From positions 762,984-826,983 of the forward strand of contig NZ_BBXE01000013.1 in the NCBI RefSeq assembly GCF_001570565.1: DNA of 64,000 bases. Direction: 5' to 3'. Position numbers and translations under genes: made by a program. Shown piece by piece: positions 15,247 to 22,777 of this stretch. The stretch's first letter is position 1; each line of letters starts with the position of its first letter. The notes beneath the pieces were generated by a model that saw only the letters and a list, made by a program, of their open reading frames with translations, did not search any database and was not told the origin of the DNA. The DNA is from Herbidospora yilanensis. Its GTDB lineage: Bacteria > Actinomycetota > Actinomycetes > Streptosporangiales > Streptosporangiaceae.

Positions 15247-16449
15247 ATGAGCCGAATCTCCGCGCGTGTCGCCGCCATCTCCGAGTCAGCCACCCTCGCC
15301 GTCGACGCCCGGGCGAAGGCCATGAAGGCCGCCGGCCGGCCCGTGATCGGTTTCGGCGCCGGGGAGCCCGACTTCCCGACGCCCGGCTACATCGTCGAGG
15401 CGGCCGTGGCGGCCTGCGCGGAGGACCGGTTCCACAAGTACACGCCGCCGGGCGGGCTGCCGGAGCTGAAGCAGGCCATCGCGGCCAAGACGCTGCGCGA
15501 CTCCGGGTTCGAGGTCGACGCGGGCCGGGTGCTGGTCACCAACGGCGGCAAGCACGCCGTCTACGCGGCCTTCGCGACCCTGCTCGACCCGGGTGACGAG
15601 GTGCTGGTCGTGGCGCCCTACTGGACCACCTACCCCGAGGCGATCAAGCTGGCCGGGGGTGTCCAGGTCGACGTGGTCACCGACGAGGGCAGCGGCTATC
15701 TGGCGTCGGTGGAGCAGCTTGAGGCGGCCCGGACCGAGCGGACCAAGGCGCTGCTGTTCGTGTCGCCGTCGAACCCGACCGGGGCCGTCTACTCCCCCGA
15801 GCAGGTCGAGGCGATCGGCCGCTGGGCGGTCGAGCACGACCTGTGGGTCGTGACCGACGAGATCTACGAGCATCTCGTGTACGGCTCCGCCACGTTCACC
15901 AGCATCGCGACCGCCGTCCCCGAGCTGGCCGACAAGGTCGTGGTGCTGAACGGCGTGGCGAAGACCTACGCGATGACCGGCTGGCGGGTCGGGTGGCTGA
16001 TCGGCCCCTCCGACGTGGTGAAGGCGGCCACCAACCTCCAGTCCCACTCGACGTCGAACGTGTCGAACGTGGCCCAGGCGGCGGCGCTGGCGGCCGTCTC
16101 CGGCGACCTGTCGGCGGTGGCCGAGATGCGGACCGCCTTCGACCGGCGGCGGCGGACGATGGTCCGGATGCTGAACGAGATCCCGGGCGTGGTCTGCCCC
16201 GAGCCGTTCGGGGCCTTCTACGTCTATCCCTCGGTCAAGGAGCTGATCGGCAAGGAGATCCGCGGACGCCGCGCGGCGTCGTCGGTCGAGCTGGCCGAGC
16301 TCGTGCTGGAGGAGGCCGAGGTCGCGGTGGTCCCGGGCGAGGCGTTCGGCACGCCGGGATACTTCCGGCTCTCCTACGCCCTGGGCGACGACGACCTCGC
16401 CGAAGGGGTCACCCGGCTGGGCAAGCTCTTCGGCGAGGCGCGCCAGTAG
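15247..16449 (+). CDS. aspC: Aspartate aminotransferase-like PLP enzyme (class I)
   Basis: 400 aa fold-type I aminotransferase, transferring amino groups between an amino acid (probably Asp) and 2-oxoglutarate. Residue landmarks: [10 protein letters not shown] (38-47), [26 protein letters not shown] with the PLP Asn, TDEIYEHL with the PLP Asp/Tyr, and the Schiff-base Lys239 in [16 protein letters not shown]-terminal Arg in YFRLSYAL would bind the alpha-carboxylate. ATG 15247 is used; a GTG two codons upstream is possible. No clear ribosome site. In actinobacteria this gene typically sits beside secE/tRNA-Trp. Substrate is inferred. Confidence 0.88.
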   Translation: MSRISARVAAISESATLAVDARAKAMKAAGRPVIGFGAGEPDFPTPGYIVEAAVAACAEDRFHKYTPPGGLPELKQAIAAKTLRDSGFEVDAGRVLVTNGGKHAVYAAFATLLDPGDEVLVVAPYWTTYPEAIKLAGGVQVDVVTDEGSGYLASVEQLEAARTERTKALLFVSPSNPTGAVYSPEQVEAIGRWAVEHDLWVVTDEIYEHLVYGSATFTSIATAVPELADKVVVLNGVAKTYAMTGWRVGWLIGPSDVVKAATNLQSHSTSNVSNVAQAAALAAVSGDLSAVAEMRTAFDRRRRTMVRMLNEIPGVVCPEPFGAFYVYPSVKELIGKEIRGRRAASSVELAELVLEEAEVAVVPGEAFGTPGYFRLSYALGDDDLAEGVTRLGKLFGEARQ

Positions 16450-16679
16450 TCGAGCCCGGCCACGACGGTCTCCAGGCGCACCTCGCCCATGACGGCGACC
16501 GTGATCGCGAGGTCGGGCTCGCGGACCCCGGCGGCGGCCAGCGGAGGGATCAGCAGGGCCGCGAGACGGCTGCGCCACCGTCTGCGGCGGACCCGGCGTT
16601 CGACGCGTTCGGCCAGGTCAGGTGGGATGGCCAGGTCGGCGGTCTCGGCGGTCATGGCCGCCTTGAGGTCATCCAGCAC
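16374..16679 (-). pseudogene. Remnant of an ECF-associated membrane (anti-sigma-like) gene
   Basis: About 101 codons from GTG 16679, preceded by GAGGAGG at 8 nt. Begins LDDLKAAMTAETADLAIPPDLAERVERRVRRRRWRSRLAALLIPPLAAAG, the cytoplasmic and start-of-TM part of SigE-type partner proteins. It then jumps to a tail, LAITVAVMGEVRLETVV. The extracytoplasmic part is missing, so an internal deletion is likely. The frame overlaps the 3' end of the convergent aminotransferase by 76 nt. The start overlaps the original stop of the neighbouring sigma remnant, as in intact pairs. Confidence 0.55.
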
Positions 16680-16937
16680 TGGTCGCCTCCTCGCCCAGCA
16701 GGGTGCGCAGGCGGGCCATGGCCTTGGCCGTCTGGCCCGGCTGATGACCGTGTTGACGATGATGCGCCGGACGTAGGGTTCCGGATCGCGATCGTCGATC
16801 CGGGACCAGTTGCGGCAGGCCTTCTCCAGGGCGGCCTGCGGCACGTCTTCGGCCTCGTGGACGGACCCGCAGGTGAGGTACGCCGTCCGGAGCAGTGCGG
16901 TGCCCCGGGCGGCGACGAGTTCCGCGAATCCCGTCAT
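16669..16937 (-). pseudogene. ECF (SigE-type) sigma factor broken by internal deletion
   Basis: From ATG 16937 the frame encodes region 2 (FAELVAARGTALLRTAYLTCG...EAEDVPQAALEKACRNWSRI...PYVRRIIVNTVISRAR). It then becomes nonsense. One frame over, the sequence reads GQTAKAMARLRTLLGEEATSAG followed by TGA at 16669, which is the end of region 4 of this family. So roughly 80-90 codons between regions 2 and 4 have been lost with a frameshift. An intact relative lies at 17909-18403. Confidence 0.7.
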
Positions 16938-16973
16938 GCCCTCACATACGCCAGACCGGGCGGGGAGGTTGCC

Positions 16974-17912
16974 CTACTTCTCGACGCGGATGTGCTCGAT
17001 CACCTTGGCGATCTCGGCCAGAGCCGTCTTCTCGCCGAGCGAGGCGCTGTAGTCGGGGCTGAACAGGACCTGGACCACCTGGTCACCGGGAAGGTCACGG
17101 CTGGCGGTGAGGGTCGAGCCGGCGCCGAAGTCGAGCTTCTCGCCGCCTTCGCCGTAGCTGGAGACCCAGGTGCCGGGGGCGATCTGCTCGCCGTCGCGGC
17201 GCAGCAGGTTCTGGTCGACGCCGACGATCACCTGGATGGAGTACATGCCCTCCTCCAGGCCTGCGGTGACGTAGGGCACGGTGGCGGACTTCGGGCCGAA
17301 GCCGCCCACGTAGGAGTCGCCGCCCCACTTCACGCCCTCGGGGAGGTAGCCGACGTGGATGCCCATCCAGGTCAGGCCGTCGCCGAGGTCGCCCAGGGTC
17401 TCGATCTCCGGCTTGCCGCCCTCGTCCTCCGGAGGGGCCGTCGGGGAGACGGTCGGGGCGGGCACCCACGGGACCTTGATCTGGACGAGCGCCTTCGGGT
17501 CGGCGACCTCTCCGGCGGCGGGGCTGGTCTGGATCACCTTCTCGCCCGCGACCACTCCGGCCTGTTCGCTGCCCTCTCCCGGCGTCATGAGCATCGGGGT
17601 CAGGCCGGCCTGCTCCAGCAGCAGGTAGGCCTGCTTGGCGTTCATGCCGACCACGTCGGGCACCACGATGCCGGGCACCGCGATCGCGGGCGCCGAGGCG
17701 CCGCTCGCCGGTCCGGCGGACGGGGTGGTGTTCGTCAGCACGACGGGGACGGTGATCGCGACGGCGGCGGTCACCAGCACGGCCCCGGCCGTACGGAATC
17801 GGACGAGGGAACGGCGACGGCGGCGCCGGACGGCGCCGCCCATCGACGGCGGGGCGTAGACCTCGCCCACCTGGGCGCGCATCGCCTCTTTCAGTGCTTC
17901 CTCGACGTTCAT
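16974..17912 (-). CDS. Membrane-anchored PASTA-domain partner of an ECF sigma factor
   Basis: 312 aa. Cytoplasmic N-terminus (MNVEEALKEAMRAQVGEVYAPP, basic RRRRRRSLVR), one TM helix (about 41-60), a Pro/Ala linker, then a PASTA domain at about 83-146 (VPDVVGMNAKQAYLLLEQAG...VIQTSPAAGEVADP). A C-terminal extracytoplasmic domain of about 140 aa follows, which I do not recognise. PASTA domains bind muropeptides or beta-lactams in PknB. Its ATG overlaps the sigma factor TGA (ATGA), so the two are coupled and it is probably the sensor/anti-sigma. That role is inference. Confidence 0.75.
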   Translation of the reverse strand: MNVEEALKEAMRAQVGEVYAPPSMGGAVRRRRRRSLVRFRTAGAVLVTAAVAITVPVVLTNTTPSAGPASGASAPAIAVPGIVVPDVVGMNAKQAYLLLEQAGLTPMLMTPGEGSEQAGVVAGEKVIQTSPAAGEVADPKALVQIKVPWVPAPTVSPTAPPEDEGGKPEIETLGDLGDGLTWMGIHVGYLPEGVKWGGDSYVGGFGPKSATVPYVTAGLEEGMYSIQVIVGVDQNLLRRDGEQIAPGTWVSSYGEGGEKLDFGAGSTLTASRDLPGDQVVQVLFSPDYSASLGEKTALAEIAKVIEHIRVEK

Positions 17913-18403
17913 GCGGGCACTCCTTCGACCATCGCTTCTCGGATCCTGGCGAGCCCTCGCGCCGCCTGGCTCTTCACCGTGCCGACCGAGCAGCCGAGCA
18001 GGCTGGCGGTCTCGGCCTCCGACTGGTCCTCCCAGTAGCGCAGCACCAGGACGGCCCGCATGCGGGCCGGCAGTTTGCGCAGCTCGGCCAGCATCGCTTC
18101 GCGAAGACCGAGGTCGGGGCCGTCGACGGGGGTGTCGGGCGGCGCGGCGAAGGTGATCTCCTGGATCACGCGCCGGCGGCGCGAGCGGGTGATGGCGCTG
18201 TTGACCACCACCTTCCTGGCGTAGGCCTCCGGGTTGTCGGCCCGGATGCGCGACCAGTGGCGGTAGACCTTCTCCAGCGCGCCCTGCACGAGATCCTCGG
18301 CGTCGTGGGCGCTGGCCCCGCAGACGAGGATCGCGGTGCGGAGCAGCGCCGTGCTGCGCGCGGCCACGAACTCGTCGAAGGCCGCTTCGTCTTCATCGGT
18401 CAT
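17909..18403 (-). CDS. ECF RNA polymerase sigma factor, SigE family
   Basis: 164 aa. Region 2: FDEFVAARSTALLRTAILVCG...DAEDLVQGALEKVYRHWSRI...AYARKVVVNSAITRSRRR. Region 4: LRKLPARMRAVLVLRYWEDQSEAETASLLGC followed by GTVKSQAARGLARIREAM. The short N-terminus without extra domain matches the actinomycete SigE-like ECF group. ATG 18403 has GGGGAG upstream. It overlaps the PASTA membrane protein by 4 nt. Confidence 0.9.
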   Translation of the reverse strand: MTDEDEAAFDEFVAARSTALLRTAILVCGASAHDAEDLVQGALEKVYRHWSRIRADNPEAYARKVVVNSAITRSRRRRVIQEITFAAPPDTPVDGPDLGLREAMLAELRKLPARMRAVLVLRYWEDQSEAETASLLGCSVGTVKSQAARGLARIREAMVEGVPA

Positions 18404-18476
18404 GGGCTCCCCTTTCGCTCGTCCACAACGCGCGAAGCGGGTGAAGGGTTGAGTGCTGTTGCGGCAGGATATGGAG

Positions 18477-19490
18477 ATGCGGCGCCCACTCGACAGACTC
18501 CCCAAGGCACATCTCCACCTGCACTTCACCGGATCGATGCGCCATTCGACGCTCATCGAGCTCGCCCGCGAGCAGGGGCTCCACCTGCCCGACGCGCTGG
18601 TGCAGGACTGGCCGCCGCAACTGCACGCCACCGACGAGCGCGGCTGGTTCCGGTTCCAGCGGCTCTACGACATCGCCCGGTCGGTGCTGCGGCGGCCCTC
18701 CGACGTCTACCGGCTGGTCCGCGAGGCGGCCGAGGACGAGGCCCGTGAGGGCTCGCGGTGGCTGGAGATCCAGGTCGACCCGTCGGGTTACGCCTCGAAG
18801 TTCGGCGGGCTGACCGAGACGCTGGAGCTGGCGCTCGACGCGGCCCGGCTGGCGTCCGAGGCGACCGGGGTCGGGGTCGCGGTGATCGTGGCGGCCAACC
18901 GCACCCGCCACCCGCTCGACGCCCGCACCCTCGCCCGGCTGGCCGCGCAGTACGCCGGGAAGGGCGTGGTCGGTTTCGGGTTGTCCAACGACGAGCGGCG
19001 CGGCCGGGCGCGCGACTTCGACGCGGCGTTCCGGATCGCGAAGCGCGCCGGGCTGCTGGCGGTGCCGCACGGCGGCGAGTTGCTGGGCGCGGCCTCGGTC
19101 GCCGAGTGCGTCGACGACCTCGGGGCCGACCGGGTCGGTCACGGGGTGCGCGCCGCCGAGAGTGCCCGGCTGATGGAGCGGCTGGCCGACCGGCAGATCA
19201 CCTGCGAGGTCTGCCCGCTCTCCAACGTGGGTCTGGGGGTGGCGCGGGGTCCGGAGGACGTACCGCTGAGAAGGCTTTTCGAGGCCGGGGTGCCGATCGC
19301 GCTGGGCGCCGACGACCCGCTCCTGTTCGGCGCCCGGCTGCTGTCGCAGTATGAGCTGGCCAGGGATGTCTACGGCTTCTCCGACGCCGAGCTGGCGGAG
19401 CTGGCCCGCCAGTCGATCCGGTCGTCGACGGCCCCGGAGCCGGTCCGGAAGGAGATCATCGCCGACATCGACGCCTGGCTAGCGAACTGA
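18477..19490 (+). CDS. Adenosine deaminase-family amidohydrolase
   Basis: 337 aa Zn-dependent purine deaminase fold. Motif PKAHLHLHFTGS near the N-terminus supplies the metal His pair (14 and 16). Usual family members have PKAELH.HLEG, so the Glu is replaced by His12 and the HLEG by HFTG. Downstream are VPHGGE (His ligand and catalytic Glu), DRVGHGVRA (catalytic His), CPLSNVGLG and ALGADDP (metal Asp). Starts at 18471 and 18477 are both possible; AGGA is placed better for 18477. It may act on adenosine, adenine or a modified purine. Last 12 nt overlap the convergent gene. Confidence 0.82.
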   Translation: MRRPLDRLPKAHLHLHFTGSMRHSTLIELAREQGLHLPDALVQDWPPQLHATDERGWFRFQRLYDIARSVLRRPSDVYRLVREAAEDEAREGSRWLEIQVDPSGYASKFGGLTETLELALDAARLASEATGVGVAVIVAANRTRHPLDARTLARLAAQYAGKGVVGFGLSNDERRGRARDFDAAFRIAKRAGLLAVPHGGELLGAASVAECVDDLGADRVGHGVRAAESARLMERLADRQITCEVCPLSNVGLGVARGPEDVPLRRLFEAGVPIALGADDPLLFGARLLSQYELARDVYGFSDAELAELARQSIRSSTAPEPVRKEIIADIDAWLAN

Positions 19491-20186
19491 TCCGGCGATC
19501 CGGACCGCCTCCTGCATCGTCGGGGCGCCTTCCAGGCGGAGCCCGACGCGGCCGTGCTGCCAGATGAGGGTGGGGCCGGCCAGGCGGAGCGAGACCGGCG
19601 CCCCGCCTCCCACGGGCAGATATTCGACGCCGTGCTGCTGCGGGATCCAGACGCCCGGGCCGGCGCCGAGCCAGACCTGCTGCGGGAACGGCTCGCCGAG
19701 TTCCTTGTGCCAGACCTCGCGCAACGACCCGTCGTACTGGTCGAGGCGGATCCCGTCCCAGTACATGCTGACGACCTGACCGCCGTCGGCCACCCTTACC
19801 TGGTCGGGTTCGCCGAGCGCGGCCGGGACCACCAGCGGGAAGGCCACCGCCGCGCGCGCCTCGGCCAGGGCGGCGCCCGTCTCCGACGGGAGCGGCGAGG
19901 GGGAGCCCGACGGGAGCGGCGCGGAGCCGCCGACCTCGATCTCGACCCCGGCGAAGCGCAACACCCCGGCGACCGCCGCGCGGCCCTGCGGGGTCGCGGC
20001 GACCAGCACGACCAGAACGGCGGCCACGACCGCGACCAGCCGTTTCGTGGTGAAGCGGCGCTTGGGCGCGGGCTCGTGGAAGGCGGCCAGCACGCGACCG
20101 GCCATCGCCGTCGGCGGCGGCGGCACGTGGAGCGACTCGCCCAGAGCGCGGAGTTCGGCCTCGAAGGGGTCGTCAGAGGAGTTCAC
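19479..20186 (-). CDS. Putative anti-sigma membrane protein of the STAND-ECF operon
   Basis: 235 aa. Cytoplasmic N-terminus (DDPFEAELRALGESLHVPPPP), one TM helix (about 49-65, RLVAVVAAVLVVLVAA), then an extracytoplasmic domain (AVAFPLVVPAALGEPDQVRVAD ... VVSMYWDGIRLDQYDG ... PGVWIPQQHGVEYLPV). No ZAS zinc motif is seen. The topology and the 14-nt overlap with the ECF gene upstream suggest an anti-sigma role, which is inference. GTG start with GGAGG upstream. Confidence 0.7.
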   Translation of the reverse strand: MNSSDDPFEAELRALGESLHVPPPPTAMAGRVLAAFHEPAPKRRFTTKRLVAVVAAVLVVLVAATPQGRAAVAGVLRFAGVEIEVGGSAPLPSGSPSPLPSETGAALAEARAAVAFPLVVPAALGEPDQVRVADGGQVVSMYWDGIRLDQYDGSLREVWHKELGEPFPQQVWLGAGPGVWIPQQHGVEYLPVGGGAPVSLRLAGPTLIWQHGRVGLRLEGAPTMQEAVRIAGSVR

Positions 20187-20736
20187 GGTCCACCTCCTCC
20201 CTCAGCCGCCGCAGCCCCCGGTGGGTGCGGCTCTTCACCGACCCGATCGGGCAGTCGAGGACCTCGGCCGTCTCCGCTTCGGACAACTGCAGGAAATACC
20301 GGCAGACCACCGCTTCGCGTTCCCGATCAGGCAGCGCCCGGACCGCCGCGAGCAACCGCGCCGACCGGTCGCCCGCCACCGCCGAGTCCTGTGGATCGGC
20401 CGGGCCGTCGGCCTGCCGCACCGCCTCCAGCCGGACCGACAGATCGGCCCGGCGTCCGCGCGACCGGGTCGCGTTGTGGGTCTCGTTGGCCACGATGCGC
20501 AGCAACCAGGGCCGGAAGGCCGAATCGCGGCGGAACGACCTCAGATGACGATAGGCCTTGACGAACGCCTCCTGAACCACGTCCTCGGCCTCGTTCCCCG
20601 CGCCGAGCAGGAACGCGGTGCGGTGGGCTATCGCGGTGTACCGGGTGACGAGCGCCTCGTAGGCGGTCAGGTCACCGGCGAGCGAACGGCCGACCGCTTC
20701 GTCGTCGGTCAGAGGGGGAGGGTCATCGGCATTCAT
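20173..20736 (-). CDS. ECF RNA polymerase sigma factor
   Basis: 187 aa. Region 2: YEALVTRYTAIAHRTAFLLG...NEAEDVVQEAFVKAYRHLRSF...FRPWLLRIVANETHN. Region 4: LLAAVRALPDREREAVVCRYFLQLSEAETAEVL followed by GSVKSRTHRGLRRLREEV. A typical ECF of the SigM/SigW-like kind, different from the SigE-type factor at 17909. It is the third gene of a four-gene operon. Its ATG lies 14 nt inside the end of the upstream STAND gene, and its own 3' end overlaps the next gene by 14 nt. Confidence 0.92.
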   Translation of the reverse strand: MNADDPPPLTDDEAVGRSLAGDLTAYEALVTRYTAIAHRTAFLLGAGNEAEDVVQEAFVKAYRHLRSFRRDSAFRPWLLRIVANETHNATRSRGRRADLSVRLEAVRQADGPADPQDSAVAGDRSARLLAAVRALPDREREAVVCRYFLQLSEAETAEVLDCPIGSVKSRTHRGLRRLREEVDRELL

Positions 20737-22777
20737 CGGCGGGATGATTCCACCGCATCGCTCCGGAATTGGGAAGACCGCCCAAGGCGTAGCCGACGCC
20801 GCCGTCGAGGGACAGGCGCCGGCCTTCGGCGTAGGCGTCGAGGTAGTCGCGTTCGCCGAGCACCCGGCGGGCGCGCCGCTCGGTGCGGCCGCGTGACTCG
20901 ACGAAGCCGGGCGGGGCGAAGTGGGCCGACCCCAGCTCGGCCCACAACCGCTCCCCCACGCCCAGCAGGCGGGCCGCGCGGACGGCGTCGCCCATCGCGA
21001 CGGCGCACGCGGCGAGGCGTTCGACGGCCATCGCGCCGCCCATCACGTCGCCCAGCCGCCAGATCGTGCGCAGGGAGGTGCGGGCGTAACGGTCGGCGGT
21101 GGCGGCGTCGCCCCGGCCGAGTTCGGCGGCGGCCCTGATCTGGTCGCCCATCGAGCGCGACCACTCTTCGCCGAGCGCCTCGCAGGCGGCCCGCTGGCCC
21201 TCCAGGACGATCACCGCCTCGTCGGGGTCGCCCCGGCCGATCAGGGCCAGCGCGAGCAGCGCCATCGCCGACAGGCGGGCGACGTAGCGGCCGCCCACCC
21301 GGTCGAGGTGGTCGATGGCCTCCTCGGCGAGCAGGCGTACGGCGTCGAAGTCGCCCTGGAAGAGCGCCAGGCCGGCCGCGCCGGTGCAGGCGTGGCCGAT
21401 GGCGGCCGGGTCGTCCTGGGCGAGGGCGGCCTCGCGGGCCTGCGTGAGGCGGATGGCCATCTGGTCGCGGTCGCCCTGGGCGAAGGCGACGAAGGCGGCG
21501 GCCCACAGGGCGCGGGTGCGCTGCGGACTGTCCGCGGTGTTACGTTCCAAGGCCCGGTCGAGGTAGTGGCGGCCCTCGCGGGCGTGCCCGAGGCAGTACC
21601 AGACGAACCACAGGCGGCCCACCAGGTCGAGGCCGATCGGGCTGGCGATGCTCCGGTCGAGGGCCAGGCGCAGGTTCGGCATCTCGCCGCGTGCCCAGTC
21701 AGACCACGACGCCTGGTTGGGGCCGCACCAGTCGGCCTCGGCACGGCGGGCCAGGGAGACGTAGTGGTCGCGGTGGCGGAGCATCAGGTGCTCCTCCTCG
21801 CCGAGTTCGCGCAGCCACTCGCGGCCGTAGACGCGGACCGTCTCCAGCATGTGGAACCGGTCGCCGATCGAGCAGACGACCGACTTGTCGGCCAGTCTGG
21901 CCAGCGTGCCGGGCACGTTGGGCAGCCGGTCGTCGCCGCAGACGTACTGGGCCGCCTCGGTCTCGAACGACCCGGCGAACACCGACAACCGGGCCCAGAG
22001 CAACCGTTCGTCGGGGGTGCACAGTTCGTGGCTCCAGCCGACCGACGTCCGCAGCGCGGTGTGCCGGCCGGTGCGGCCCGGGTGGCCGGAGAGCAGCGCG
22101 AACCGGTCGTCGAGCCGGTCGGCCAGCTCTTTGGGGGTCATCGAGCGCAACCGCCGGGCGGCCAGTTCGATGGCCAGCGGCAGGCCCTCCATCTGATGGC
22201 AGAGCTGGGCGGCCTCCTCGGTGGAGGTGAAGCCGGGGACGACGGCGGCGGCGCGTTCGGCGAACAGGCGCAGGGCGTCGGTCTCGACGAGCGGGCGGAC
22301 CCGGTAGACACGTTCGGCCGGATGGCCGAGCGGCTGGCGGCCGGTGACCAGGAAGCGGACGCCGGGCGCCTTCGCCAGCACCTGGCCGACCAGGGCGCGG
22401 GCGGGCCCGACGAGGTGTTCGACGGTGTCGAGCACGATCAGCATCCGGCTGTCGGCGAGGTGCGCGGCCAGCACCTCGCCCTGGGGCCGGACCGACTGTT
22501 CCGGAAGGCCGAGCGCAGCGGAGACCGCGTGGGCGAGCAGATCGCCGTTGCGCTCGGCGGCCAATTCGGCCACCCGGACCGGCTCCAGGTGAACCCTGGC
22601 GTGTTGTGCCGCCGCACGGAATGCCAGACGCGTCTTCCCCACGCCGCCCGGACCGGCGAGCGTCACCACCGACGACTCGGTGATCAGTCGGCCGACCTCG
22701 GACAACTCCGCGTCTCGCCCGACGAAGGTACTGGTTTCCGCCGGAAGGTTCACGGCCGTCAGGGTTTCACGGCGCAA
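20723..22777 (-). CDS. STAND/NB-ARC ATPase with TPR-like repeats, no DNA-binding domain
   Basis: 684 aa. P-loop AGPGGVGKT (42-49), Walker B LIVLD (113-117), then RFLVTGRQPLG and EGLPLAIELAARRL, as in AfsR/LuxR-type signal-transduction ATPases. A winged-helix-like linker follows (WSHELCTPDERLLWARLSVF), then an alpha-helical repeat half rich in Ala, Leu and Arg. AfsR-type proteins carry an N-terminal SARP domain and MalT/LAL types a C-terminal LuxR helix-turn-helix; neither is present. TTG start directly abuts the TGA of the upstream paralogue (TGATTG). The downstream ECF gene overlaps by 14 nt. Confidence 0.82.
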   Translation of the reverse strand: MRRETLTAVNLPAETSTFVGRDAELSEVGRLITESSVVTLAGPGGVGKTRLAFRAAAQHARVHLEPVRVAELAAERNGDLLAHAVSAALGLPEQSVRPQGEVLAAHLADSRMLIVLDTVEHLVGPARALVGQVLAKAPGVRFLVTGRQPLGHPAERVYRVRPLVETDALRLFAERAAAVVPGFTSTEEAAQLCHQMEGLPLAIELAARRLRSMTPKELADRLDDRFALLSGHPGRTGRHTALRTSVGWSHELCTPDERLLWARLSVFAGSFETEAAQYVCGDDRLPNVPGTLARLADKSVVCSIGDRFHMLETVRVYGREWLRELGEEEHLMLRHRDHYVSLARRAEADWCGPNQASWSDWARGEMPNLRLALDRSIASPIGLDLVGRLWFVWYCLGHAREGRHYLDRALERNTADSPQRTRALWAAAFVAFAQGDRDQMAIRLTQAREAALAQDDPAAIGHACTGAAGLALFQGDFDAVRLLAEEAIDHLDRVGGRYVARLSAMALLALALIGRGDPDEAVIVLEGQRAACEALGEEWSRSMGDQIRAAAELGRGDAATADRYARTSLRTIWRLGDVMGGAMAVERLAACAVAMGDAVRAARLLGVGERLWAELGSAHFAPPGFVESRGRTERRARRVLGERDYLDAYAEGRRLSLDGGVGYALGGLPNSGAMRWNHPADECR

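Noticed and set aside
15201-15596. Overlapping plus-strand gene at the start of the aminotransferase
   Set aside because: Different frame inside a certain gene; Arg/Gly-rich shadow.
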